64,000 nt of DNA from Pomphorhynchus laevis (taxonomy: Eukaryota; Acanthocephala; Palaeacanthocephala; Echinorhynchida; Pomphorhynchidae): assembly GCA_012934845.2 (NCBI GenBank), contig WNNJ02002895.1, positions 1 to 64,000 of the forward strand. Direction: 5' to 3'. Position 1 is the stretch's first letter; every line of letters starts with the position of its first letter. Below are positions 43,991 through 55,800 of this stretch, one piece after another. The notes beneath the pieces are model-generated. The model did not search any database and was not told the DNA's origin. It worked only from the letters and a program-made list of their open reading frames with translations. The position numbers were made by a program, and so were the translations under genes.

Positions 43991-45479
43991 GTGGAATTCT
44001 GGAGGTGCATCTGCCCTTAGCCTTTTATCTGGTAGAGATGCAGTTGTTATATTCCTTCAGGAGACGCGGTCTATCCGTCTCCCCCAGGACATTGCTTGAT
44101 TTATCCCTAAGCACATACACCCATTATACTCCGTACATAACCCCTCCTCACTCATATTCATCTAAAGGTCTTTTAACCCTAGTAAAATTCTCCTTAAGAT
44201 CCTCCCTCATTCTAAACTATTTTTGCGCATCCCTGTCTTGTTTAGCTATCTCACTTTGTAAGAACGATAAACGTATGAGTATAGCCAATATATATCAGGC
44301 CAGAGGAAATTCACAAGAACCGTGAGCTCCTGGATCGTGTTTTAGGTAGTGGCTATCCCTAAGCTTTCATCGCTTAACAACTAATTCTCTCCTCGACATA
44401 TTTCTGCTTCATAAGATGTGGTGAGCATCTTATGAAGCAGTAAATCTGCACTGAGCGCGTCAACAACTGTTCTCCTCTCATGACCTAATTCGCTGGAGGA
44501 TTGAGGAAGATACGTTGCTTAGAAGAAGGTTTAACTTTGATCCCGTCAGAGTTGCCTTCTTTCAGGCGGCTATCCAACTCTTTCCCGTAATTGGTAATGA
44601 GAGTTTTACCGAATTTAATTCCTTCCTCTTTTCGCAAACTACTGCGTTTCTCTTGACTACCTATAAATGTTGTTAATGCAATCCCACTCCAACAAAACTC
44701 AAGGTTCTGGCCAAAATGTTTCACCTTTCACAATCTCTCTGTTTCCGCCATACAGTCCCTCTCGAATGAATACCGGAGTTCTAGATATAGATTTCAGCTG
44801 AGCAGGGATAGGGCGAGCCTTGCTCACCTTAACCCTTCTCAGTATTCCTTTTAGAAGATATTTAAGAATGAGAAGCTTGTTTGCTGGAAGGATAAGGCTT
44901 TGGGTTGGATTGGGAACGTTGGACTTGACAGAGTTTTGGAGAGTTGCTATTTCTACATAACTCAGGATTCACAAAATCTCCTCCCCGAACTAATCCAGTC
45001 TTGGGGTGGCTTCAGGAGCATGTACCTTTCTGTTACAGATATTCTAAACTCTCGGGTCCACTTCCGGCCACCTCCAAAATCCGTCGCTCCACTATCTTCT
45101 CGGGTATGTCAGCTTTTGACAACCGATCAAAGAAGAGAAGTAGCCGTCACAATGCTTTTAGCCTTACCATCCAATGTAGCCGACATCAATATTAGTCGTA
45201 GAATTTTTTACCCAAGTGTAGTCCGGTTTCATGTCCTAAAAACTTGCGGCCCATTTTAATTCAAAACTCCCTCATCTCCATCTACGAAAAAGCTCTTGCG
45301 TGTGTAATCCACGATAATTTTAGTAGGCGTAACTTGATCCTTTTTCAAATCATGGATTTGTAAAAGGCACTCGGTTTATTCAGCAATAGGTTAAATGCAT
45401 CAGTTTTGTCGAGATAACAGTCATTAACTCGCTGTGGCTGTTTTCCTCGACTTTTCTGCTGCATTTGACCATAATAAAT

Positions 45480-46060
45480 TGGCATAATAAATTGGAGGTT
45501 TTATGAATGTAATAAGCCTCAAGGATTTTTCTATTAAAGCAATTGGTTTCTTTTGCTATAACAAGAGTATTATTCTAGTCAATATTGTGATCTAAATGTA
45601 AACTATGGTCTACAATAGCGATACAAAGGCCCTTTTTGAATGTGTATTTGTGTTGTTTTAATCTAATCTCTAATGGTTGGTATGTTTAACCCACATATAT
45701 TTTATCGCATTCTAAACAAGAAATTTTATAAACAACACCATCATTATCATGTTTGGGTTTATTTTTCTAAATGTTATGTAGTTTCGGCATTTTACTATTG
45801 TACAAAACAATATTTGAAGTATTTATTGTTTTATCAATTGAAATAAATATTTAAAATTAATATTACAAAAAATTATTTATAAATGGTAATCAAGTGTATT
45901 TATATTCTCTTTATGAGCTAAAAACAACATCTTTATCAGTTTTGGTACTTTTGTAGAAAGTCTTTTAATTACCCATGATGGAAAACCGTTTTATTTAATA
46001 GAATTCTAATTATCTTATTATTTGTTTCAAGTTTATTTATATCGGAAACAATCATCTTAC
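45480..46060 (-). mobile_element. Canonical PLE C-terminal GIY-YIG endonuclease fragment
   Basis: Minus strand: NNKIIRILL, SWVIKRLSTKVPK (end of RT), then after a gap NDGVVYKISCLECDKIYVG, LEIRLKQHKYTFKK, HSLHLDHNID and NRKILEAYYIHKTS. This is the GIY-YIG nuclease at the end of a standard PLE, with C....C, RLKQHK, H..H and the E....IHK end. It is clearly different from the Naiad-type nuclease in this window. About four interruptions. Confidence 0.8.
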
Positions 46061-46316
46061 TTCGTAAAAACAAAGAATTGTAGCAGATATTTTCCAATTT
46101 TCCAAAAGGCCGGGACATTGGTATTCCACGAAATAATGTTTAAATTATTTGAATTTTTGTAATAAACACAAATTACCAAGTCCTTTGTGCTAATTTCGTT
46201 TTTACCAATTTTATAATGTCTTTGTTTAATTCCAATTGGTTTGAATAAAAGGCATGTACATTTTGAAAAAGATTGCAATTTTCTGAAGATGCTAACAGAG
46301 GTTAGCGAAGTATCAA
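46061..46316. other. Unassigned; possibly PLE-derived
   Basis: A 118-codon minus-strand frame (46,057-46,413) has no recognisable motif and overlaps the PLE fragment in another frame; probably not a gene. Confidence 0.3.
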
Positions 46317-46363
46317 TAAATAATTTTTCTCTTTTCTTTAATCTAGCTCCGATAATTCTTAAG
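46317..46363. repeat. MITE-like end, inverted relative to 42,215-42,275
   Basis: TTTTTCTCTTTTCTTTAATC followed by TAGCTCCG...ATTCTTAAG is the complement of the sequence at 42,230-42,260 with a few changes. Confidence 0.6.
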
Positions 46364-47727
46364 TTTAAATTTATTTTAAATAATATTTTGTTGTTTTCTA
46401 TATTTGGAAACAATTTTCAATACTTAAGAAATCTCACATTATGATAGTTACAAAATTTGCGACATGGATTCCTTATCTAAATTTTTTGCCTTAGTTGTCG
46501 ATATGAGCTTATTATTTCCAAGTTGTATATTCATAAAAACTAAATTTGTAACTAAATTAGGACAATGTTAATTTATTCTATCTGGTTTGATTTATTTTAT
46601 TTTTGTATGCAAAACAATAGGGTGTATTAAACATGGTTTAATCAACCCTATCGTTATATTAAGCGGACGCTATTGTATTCACTTAGATACATTATCCTTT
46701 TATATAGATACACTTGCTGTAAACGGTGTAAAATGCAAAACATATTTTTATTCAAACGTTTACATTTATATTTACATTCATATTATATTTTTATTTAAAC
46801 ATTTTTAAGATAAACATATATTTATTCAAACATTTCTATTCAGATATCTACAAGCATATTTATACTTTTCAATTTATATATAAAAGTATACATATACATT
46901 TATAAAATAATTATACTTATAAATATATATATTTATACGTAAAGATAATTGTAAAGTCAATTATTATTATATATATATTATATAATATTAAAAGATTATA
47001 TATTATAATATAAGTAGAACATAGTATAATTTAATATACTAAGTAGAACTACTAACAAAAATTATATATTTATATTATATATTTACATATAAATATTATA
47101 ATATATAATATATAAATAATATTTAAATATTATAATTTACAAATTTATATCATATATTTAAATATGATATAATATATATTATATTATATATTATTTATAT
47201 TTATATTTTATAAATTCGTAAAAATGCGTTTTAATTCTACGAAATCAATAATTGCTAAAAGCAATTTAAAATTTATTATTAAAATCTTAAAATTCAAAGT
47301 ACTTTAAAACAAGAGTATTTTAAAAACTTATGACAAGTTCAAAACATTTTTTTACCAAGCAGAAGTTTGATTTAAAATTATTTTTTAAATCTGCATATTA
47401 ACTTATTATATAGAAAATTTAATTAATCATTTAATCATTTAATTTAATTAATTTGTAAAGTCAAATTTATCAAAATAAATGATGGCCAATGTGTCTATAT
47501 TTTTGACAAAAAATGTCAATATTTTGTTGATAAAAAATATTAACAAAAATGTTGACAATTTGATAATTATACATTTCGTAGCTATATCGAGTTTACCTTT
47601 ATGAAAATGTATAATTAAAAAAATTCTACTTATAAAGTAGTACAACATTACATTATCGATATATCAATTGATTTAAGAAATTTATTAACGAATAATTTAT
47701 TAATAATTAATAAACTTTTCATTTTGG
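46364..47727. other. AT-rich intergenic DNA
   Basis: No gene. From 46,940 to 47,220 almost pure A/T with many small palindromes. Confidence 0.6.
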
Positions 47728-48292
47728 TGTTCACACGAACATGAAAATTTAAACCCACATGTAGTTAAGGTGAACTCAGAATGCGACTACCACATATGCC
47801 TAGCCCCAATGGGGCTTTTCGACCTTATTATACTCATCACTACTGGTTGGTCTTAACAGTTTGGTCCTGTAGCTACACAACTTTAGTTCAAGTACTGTAC
47901 AAGCGCTAGAGCAAATACTCGCGTTTCGTTTACAGTTGAACAAGTGTGTTGCTTGTTCAGCAACCTTAGTAAGCTGATAAAGGAAGGAACGACTGCACAC
48001 GAGCTGTTCTGTGAAGCCACTGCTTACGCAAACCGTACCCGCTGTAAAATTGGTCACCGATGAAGGAGCGTGCGCTTAGCGATTCCCATTCATAGGTTTA
48101 CTAAAAGTCTACTACTATAGAAGTTGTGTAGCTACAAGGCCACACTGATGAGACCATCCTGTAGTGATGAGTAGACTAAGGTCGAAACTCCTCATTGGGT
48201 ACCAGGCGTCTGTGATGGCGCATTCTGGGTTAAGCTTCCTGACGAAGGTTGTAAAAAGCATGCAGGTTTAAACTGTCCTGTTCGTGTGTACT
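47728..48292. repeat. Inverted pair of hammerhead-bearing repeats
   Basis: The ends are GTTCACACGAACATG...TTTAAACC and its inverted relative GGTTTAAACTGTCC..GTTCGTGTGTAC. The left, minus-strand copy (about 47,735-47,890) and the right, plus-strand copy (48,118-48,292) are about 75-80% alike in GTTGTGTAGCTACA, GTAGTGATGAGTA, AAGGTCGAAA and GCATTCTG. GC content is much higher than around it. The 48,145 copy has a complete hammerhead core; the other has CTGTTAA in place of CTGATGA but a perfect AGCCCC/GGGGCT hairpin in the stem III position. Confidence 0.8.
48138..48219 (+). ncRNA. Hammerhead ribozyme with long stem II loop
   Basis: Stem I GGCCACA with TGTGATGGC (CACA/TGTG paired directly, then a two-base bulge and GGC); CTGATGA (48,145-48,151); stem II GACC (48,152-48,155) with GGTC (48,180-48,183) around a 24-nt loop; GAAA (48,184-48,187); stem III CTCCT with AGGCG (one mismatch), plus the invariant A-U pair; GTC ends at 48,210, the predicted cleavage site. 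All core bases are present. The long loop and mismatched stem III lower confidence, and the sequence is unlike the 0.9-1.5 kb ribozymes. Confidence 0.65.
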
Positions 48293-50605
48293 ACTTACTA
48301 AAAACGTGAAGTTAATTCTTTAATATTTCATATTAATAATATATTTTATCCTGTGAGATATTTTTGAGAGATTTCTGTTATTGAAAATAACAATTGATTC
48401 GTCTAAAGATGTCGCTCAAATTCTTATTCACCTATGATGGGTTTGATAATAAAGCATTTTGATAAATAAGTATTAAAATTCCTTGTAATAGCTTTCATTT
48501 TAATATAAATTATTTAGATATTACAAAATGATGAAACGACCTAGGACAATCTTAATATTTTTCATTATTGATGTAAAAACATTGATAAGACGCTTCGTCC
48601 AAAAAATGTGTTTTATCTACAGTGTGTCGTTGAACAAAAATTTCATCTAATTAAGCTGAATATTTCGCTATATTAATACATCCACACATCATATAAGCAA
48701 ATGACCTCTGCTTTACATCTAGCAGCGATGAAGTAAACAATTTATTAACAAACATAGAATGTTTTATTTTAAAATTATATTGATATTTTATTTCTTATTT
48801 AATTTGTTATCGACTTATAAAATATGTTTTTATAAAAACTTTTATATATTAAAAGTTTGCAGATAGCAGAGAAGTAAAGATTTTATTTAAATCTTATTCT
48901 TCTTATTCTTCAGCCTTTGTCCCGCTTTGAGGCAGGGACAAAGGCTAAATTTAAATCTTATTAGTTGTATTATAGTGTTTTAATATTTTATTAATATTTT
49001 ATCTTTAATTAAATGCTTTTAATGGTTATAAAATATGTACCTTTTATAAAATAAAATAAGTTTACAAAATTTTTAATTTGCAATAAAAAATTCGCTACTG
49101 AATTTTACGGAAATTCTTGTTAAAAAAACAGTTTAATTTTTTATTAAAAATAAACTAACCTTTTTATTATCGCCTCGATTTAGTGATTTAGTCTTTCGAT
49201 ATAGCTCTATTTCTCCTTATTTAATAACTTTATTTTTAATATTTAGTAATAAGTAATAATTGAACGCTATCGAATATTTGATCGCCTTTTCCTGTTTAAT
49301 GATATCAATATTGCTTTTAGAAAAACCACATGAACCCTTTATTAAGTTATTACCAAATAGAAATATTGCTTTTACAAGTGATATCTGTTTCAGATAAAAC
49401 ATGCAAAACCGATACAGAAAATTACAGGAAAATTAACGAAAAAGAACATCTACGTTGATGACTAAATATAAGTCAATTTTGTATATGTCAATTTTATTAC
49501 AAATATGCAACATTTTACGGCGCTGTTATTTTCAGATAATCCTGACCTGTCACTGAAAATGATTATCAGACAAGTCTTTCTAACATTTTTTACATCAACG
49601 GCTATTAAATCATATATTATAAACAAGTTACTTATCTTCATTTAGGCATGATAAAATTACGTGTGTTAAACTATACAGATACTTTATAGCTAATGGAATA
49701 ACTTTAAACATAATGACATTAACTTAATAGGTTGAAATTTTTAGTATTCGAACTTTTGGCCCCTATGGCAAGAACATTTTGAACAATATTTCTTAAATAC
49801 TGCTATAAAAGCCATTATTAGCCATATCATTCAATTAGTCTTTTTGTTTGATCGTTTTAGGAAATGTTGAATAAATCACTAAAAAATATATCGTAAAATT
49901 CTTTCTTATTATATTCATTCAAAATTTAAAAGTTTAGCAGTTTATATTCAAATTAGCCATTATATCGCATCATAATTTACAACAGCAAAAATATTAATGA
50001 ATTATGTAAGATGCAAATCTGTGCGTGCATATTGAAAAAAGTCAAGTTGCTTGTTTTGCTTACCTACACAACATTGTAAACGAATTTTGGATAATATATC
50101 TTAAAAATGCTTTTTTTAAATAAGCATTTTTAAAAATTCTATTTTTAATAATTGTTTAGAATATTTTTAATTTTTAATATTTTTTAATTTTTAATATTTG
50201 TTTATAATATTTTTAATTATATAATACTTTTTATAATATTAAATGCTTATTGTATTGTGCTTATTTTAATCTTTTTTAATTTCACTATTTTTCCTAATTT
50301 AAAGAAAATATTTTGCTTATCCGTTTTTACTGATCAATTCTTATTGCTAAATTAACTTCCTTTTATTATTTTAAGTAAAGGAGTTGAATTGACCACAACA
50401 CCAACAATATATAATATAAAGTATATGCAATTAAATCTACAATCAAATCTAAGAATCAAATCTACCGACAAATTGAATACTTTAATAAAACATATCTATA
50501 TAGTTTAAGCATCTGCTCATATACTATTTCGACAAACGTTTCATTTATACTCTACTGTGATATGACATGTATATATAGTATTACAAGCATATAATATATA
50601 ATATA
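48293..50605. other. AT-rich intergenic DNA
   Basis: No gene supported. An imperfect repeat pair AGCCTTTGTCCCGC / GGGACAAAGGCT at 48,912-48,946 forms a hairpin. TATAAAAGCC at 49,803 resembles a TATA box but leads to no exon that I can support. Confidence 0.5.
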
Positions 50606-51180
50606 ATATATTAAATAATGAAATTTAAGAATTACCCTAATATGTAATGATATTGACTTTCTTCAAAATCGTTTAAATAATTTAATAGATACATATTTTA
50701 AACAAGGTTACTGTAAAATTATAACCTACATAAAATAGTTAAATATATAAATCATCAAAAAATTATTAAAAATAAATTTAAAGTCTTAAACGGAAAAATT
50801 TTATGGATGTATAATAAATAATATACTTTGTATTAGAATAAGATACTAAATAACCAAATTTCATGCGATGAAATACGTCATTATAATGTATTTGACTCCA
50901 CTGCTATCTTGTATCGAAGAATTGGGGCCGAAACCTGATATCACATAGTTCCTTACGATGACCTCTAATCTTTATTATGATGCATCGTATGTTATTTATT
51001 AGTCAATTCATAAAAATTGACTATTTTTTAAAATTTAAATTTTAACATGATATAAATTATATAAAATCTTATATTAAAATTATTTATTATTATTTAATTA
51101 TTTATTATTTAAATGTTATTTAGCATTATTTTAAATTTATAAATAATATAAAATACGTAGATTCAGTTCGCTGATCTGAA
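50606..51180 (+). mobile_element. Naiad-type PLE 3' end fragment
   Basis: Plus strand: decayed codons NNEI..., ICNDIDFLQNRLNNLIDTYF, then the 3' UTR motif (ATGCGATGAAATACGTCATT, GGGGCCGAAACCTG, GATGACCTCTAATC) and the end motif ACGTAGATTCAGTTCGCTGA. Opposite orientation to copies 1 and 2. Confidence 0.8.
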
Positions 51181-51799
51181 TGTTTTCAGAGATTATATTT
51201 TATCATTCAATTGATGTGTATATTCCGCCGTACAAAATATTCAAATTATTTATTACACAGATTATTATATCTGTGTTATAATATTGTACAAACTATTAGA
51301 TGTGTAAATATAGAAAACTCGCTGGCAATGCTTTTCTGAAGGATACAGAATCCACTATTTTTATGCTTAGACATAAAAACATACATTTTATTTTTATTTT
51401 AAAAATAAAATCACACGATTGTAATCTGCAAAATATGTAAATTAAGTTCGACTTTATAGTTTAATTAGTCGATTTGGTCAAATTATATCTTTGCAATTTA
51501 AAATTATACCAGCTAATTTGGAGATGAAAATATTTTATTCCAAAAGTTCTTCATTTCGATAGCACCGGCTTTCATTCTCAGGAAATCAAATACATACTAG
51601 CCATGAACTACCTCAAAGAAAAACTAATTAAAAACTAAACTTTTTAATAAAGTTTACTTTTTAAACTTTTTAAAAACTAAACTCTAAAAATATAACAAAG
51701 GAAGTAACCAGTAAGAAAAATTGAAAACAATTTGAAAAATCAAAATTTAAATAATTTAAATAATCGGTGCTCGATTGTTAGCCTTCCGAAAGAAGTGTG
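51181..51799. other. AT-rich intergenic DNA
   Basis: Nothing recognised. Confidence 0.4.
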
Positions 51800-52803
51800 G
51801 GGGTGTTTAACCAATAGCCATCGGTTGTACGATGCGCCGCCTGATCGCTAAACTAGCCGGTTAGTACGCTCGTGACATGCTCCGGAATGTTATCCTTCCT
51901 CATCAGCTAGGAGTTGGCGTTACAAGGGGAGCCGAAGCTCAGAGGTCCTTCGTGAAATCTTGTTTACACAAGGATATGTCAATTGTAAAGCTGGATTTTC
52001 ATAATGCTTTTAATAGTGTCGATCGCGGCTTTATGTTGAGATGTGTCAATCAGAGTCTACCACGTTTATTATCTTTCGCCAACGAATGCTACCTGGAACC
52101 AAGCAACATGTACTTGGGCAAAAATGTGGTCGACTCATCAGTTAGCATACAGCAGGGCGATCCCCTTGGACCAGCGTTATTCGCATTGGCAGTAAACGAC
52201 ATGGCGAAGTCCACAAAAAGCCATTTGTTCATTTGGTATCTCGAAGACCGCACTCTCGGTGGCAACCTTGATCTTCTTGTTGCCGACATCGATTTTATCG
52301 ATCACTCCGCGGCGTTGGTTGGTCTCCGCCTTAATCCGGCAAAATCAGAAATCATATCTACAGACCCTAACGTGATTCAGAGGCTCTTATGTCTGTTATC
52401 GAACGCCAGGGTAGTCGCTCCAATCAGAGCTACTCTCTTGGGCGCCCCGATTGGAGATGTAACCTCTGTTGATACTGCTTTGAAAGAATCCATTCATAAG
52501 CTCTAACAGCTCCGCTCTTGCTTGCTGAAATTGCCCAGGCACGACGCGATTTTCCTGCTACGAAACGCATTCAACATGCCATGTTTAAATTATCTACTAC
52601 GGTGCGCACCATGTTTCCGAAGCAATGTACGTGGGCAGTACAACGTGGTGCTTCGCGAGACTTTGCAGGACATCCTCAACTTGCCTATTGACGATTCTAC
52701 ATGGCTCCAGTCTTCTCTACCGGTTCAGATTGACGAATTAGGCATCTCAACATGCACGGACATGTCCATTCCGGCTTTTAGTTCCTCGGCTTCAGGATCC
52801 TAG
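51800..52803 (+). mobile_element. LINE reverse transcriptase fragment, YLED variant
   Basis: A 209-codon frame: RGAEAQRSFVKSCL, IVKLDFHNAFNSVDRGFM (motif A), SIQQGDPLGPALFALAVND (motif B), FIWYLEDRTLGGNLDLL (motif C), LRLNPAKSEII and ATLLGAPIGD. Relatives with this layout have YLDDGTLGG; here the first catalytic Asp is Glu, so this copy should be inactive. After a stop (52,504) a second frame continues LPRHDAIFLLRNAFNMPCLN, CAPCFRS, LPVQIDELGI. Upstream and endonuclease parts are missing. It is a different subfamily from the YADD-bearing copies at 12.8 and 34.5 kb. Confidence 0.8.
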
Positions 52804-55800
52804 CAACTAGTATCTCAAATCCTGTATTGTAATTTATTGTAATTTATTGTAATTTTTACAATTACAATACAATACAATGCACAACACAATTTTCACCTAA
52901 TATTTATTCCTAATATAGGAATAAATATTTTTGCCTTTTGAGTTCTGGAAATATTAACATTTAAAGCATTGTTAATATTTATATATTGAATAAAATTTTA
53001 ATACTCTCGGAATTTTATACAGTTTCTATTTCAATGAAGCAGCATTACGAATTTAACAATTTAGCTACAAACATTTCAGAGCAGAAAATACACAATTGAT
53101 ATTAAGAACAAATTTCAAAAATGTATAAACCTACCTAACGACTCTGGCAGTAGAAGGGTGGGGCGACGAAGGAATACTTGCATTTTAACAATTCCCGTCA
53201 ACACACTGATTAGGCTATTTCTTGAAATTCGAATATTGCACACATATATAATAGATATCATTTATAAAGTTCAAGCTGATTTTCAAAAATTCTGCATTGG
53301 AAACAACTTTTTGCTACGTTATCTTTATTGCACACTTCATCCTAATTATGGTATCAATTCGTCTACGCATTTCTATCTCAGTTAAAATTAGCCATTTTGC
53401 GTATATTGTTAAATGTTCAATTTAATATTATTGGATTACTCGCAATCTTCATACATTTCTTTTTAAGTAATTCTTTTAATTTTAATTTAATATCAACCAT
53501 TAGCAGAATTTCATTGCCAACAATAGCAATAAAGATGATTTTTGATTTCGTTTCTGAAAAAAATTCCTTCCTCTTTATGCTAGCGAATTGCAGCCTAATT
53601 TTCTTTCCCAGTCGAAAAAGTATTTAGGGAGTAGTTTACGCTTGGCTAAGGTTTACTTATATGTGAAGTAATAAAGCATTAAAATAACCTTTCATTCACA
53701 AATATTAAAGTCTAGAAGATGAAGTTAAATCCACCAGTGCGAGGTAAACGTTTTTAGAAACAAATTATTTTATGTTTCTAGAATATATACCGAATGTAAA
53801 TGAATAAAAACCACTTTATTATAGATAAATGCCATTTTTATGCATAATATCAACTTGTTATAAATATCAGCTTGTGTTAATATAAATTATCCCTAAAATG
53901 GCACTTTAGTAAACAAAAAATAAAATATATCGTGATATTTCATCTGAAATCTTCTTTGAATAAAATGTTCAATTATTTCTTGAAAATCCTCAAACCCTTG
54001 TTTAACATAAGTTCTCGGTAATTGATAAATAATATAAGTATTATATTTAAAATTTAGAATGGCTCTTAGCAAGTTTTACATTTTAATTAAAACATTAATT
54101 AAAATTTTACATTAAATTGTCGATTCAACCTTCATTTTGATTAAAAAATTTGCTTTACACTAGTACCGTTCAATATCAAAGAGAATTTTTTTGTCAAATA
54201 TTTCTCTCTTCAGTATCAACGAAAGAAATTTTTTATCATTATTAATAAATAGGCGTAATAACTAAAATACATTGTATTACGAACTTAATAAAAAATCAGT
54301 ATTTCAGATTTTTCAAATTATATCATATTATATTCGTCGCTTCTGCTTACAATATCAAGTAAGATTCACATACATTAGCATTAAAATTGTGTAGTTAGAA
54401 TTTCAATTGTTTATAGTTTTTTGCCTTTTTAAATTAAATTCTTTCATGGATAGAACTAAAATAAAAACTATTTTGATTGCTATTAATATACGTCTTGCAA
54501 TTAAGACATTTATGATAACATAAGTTACGGAATCTTTAAACTGTAAACAATAAGCCAATATAACAATAATATAGAGTTCTGGAGACTAAAGATTGGATAA
54601 AATACTAAACACATTAATTTATCTTTCTTTAAATATATAAATCTTGCGAAAATAATTATCTGTAGTGGATTTTTAACAAAATTGGGTTAATTAACATTTA
54701 ATTCAAATTAATTAAAATTTATTTCTATAAAGTAAAAATTTTTCATCATAGAACTTATAAAAAAATATAAATTACTAGTTATATAAATTAAACATTGACT
54801 TTAACTTTTAAATAATACGATAATTCAAATTACTGAATGAATATATTCAATGAAAATATTGTGTAAGCAGACTCCATTTAAAATTGTCACAAGATCAATG
54901 ATCAAATTGTCAAAATATCATTGATCTTTTGTCAATGAAAATATCAAATATTCAATGGAAAAATATTCAGCCGATAAAATATTCAATGGAAATTAAGATA
55001 GGCTTGTTTGGCAAAATGCTTCGAGTATTGCCTCCATAAATTGCCACACACCGATAAAATGTTAACTAAAATTTAAAGTCAAAATTTTGTATCATAGAAT
55101 TTACAAAAAAAAATATTTTATATTTAGAAAGATTTAATAAAAATGTAAAATGATTAAATGTAAAATCACATGTTACTTATCTCATTTTAAAGAGTAAAAT
55201 TTTCTTAATTTCTAATCATTTAAAATGCATTTTTTATGATTTATAAATAAATGAAAAATTATGTGAAAATTATATACATAAATTTGGAAGCTTGAAAAAT
55301 ATTATTTTCATTTAAAATAAATGCGTTTTAAATATTTCTACCAGACAAACTCGTAACTTAAAAAAATTGTAGTTTCTGTTTATAAAATTTTTAAGTTAAA
55401 AATTTTAACTGAATTTTTTAAGTTAAAACTATTCTAAAATATTCCAAACACAACATATTCCAAAATATATAAAGAGATTGCATTCGTAAAAAAAGACAGC
55501 TAAGAATACGACATAGCGTAATGTTATCGGCTAAATGTTGTGAACCGCAAATGCCAATTCTCGATGATGCTTCGAATTTATATAATACTTGGATGAAAAA
55601 CATATTTTTCGTTATTTTTATGCTATTTTTAGATAACGAACAACCTTAATATCACGATACAACCTTTAGTATTGTGTCGCTACTTATACAGAAGATTGTA
55701 CTGCGAAACTTTGGAGATTTTAATCTAATTTTTAAATAATGCATTAGTTATTTTATTTTAACTTTACATACATTTTTTGTAATTCTGAATTCAATCCAAT

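Larger units (their letters stand above)
42440..45475 (+). mobile_element. I/Jockey-like LINE, second copy, with ORF1
   Basis: Order: ORF1 (42,455-43,335), a minisatellite (43,540-43,990), APE endonuclease start (WNSGGASALSLLSGRDAVVI, FLQETRSIRLPQDIA, KNDKRMSIANIY; 43,990-44,330), then linker and RT finger region (FNFDPVRVAFFQAAIQLFP; NSGFTKSPPRTNP; 44,480-45,250) to a decayed motif A (CGCFPRLFCCI) near 45,430. The palm beyond motif A is missing. The copy at 17.8-19.4 kb is the same family, cut at nearly the same place. Many stops and frame changes. Confidence 0.75.

Noticed and set aside
46057-46413. 118-codon minus-strand frame
   Set aside because: Overlaps PLE sequence in another frame and includes a foldback end; no domain recognised.
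47800-48057. 85-codon minus-strand frame MTNFTAGTVCVSSGF...
   Set aside because: It lies in the inverted ribozyme repeat, crosses repeat boundaries, and has no recognisable domain.
49800-49850. TATAAAAG core promoter
   Set aside because: No start codon and open frame or recognisable exon follows within the window; TATA-like strings are common in such AT-rich DNA.
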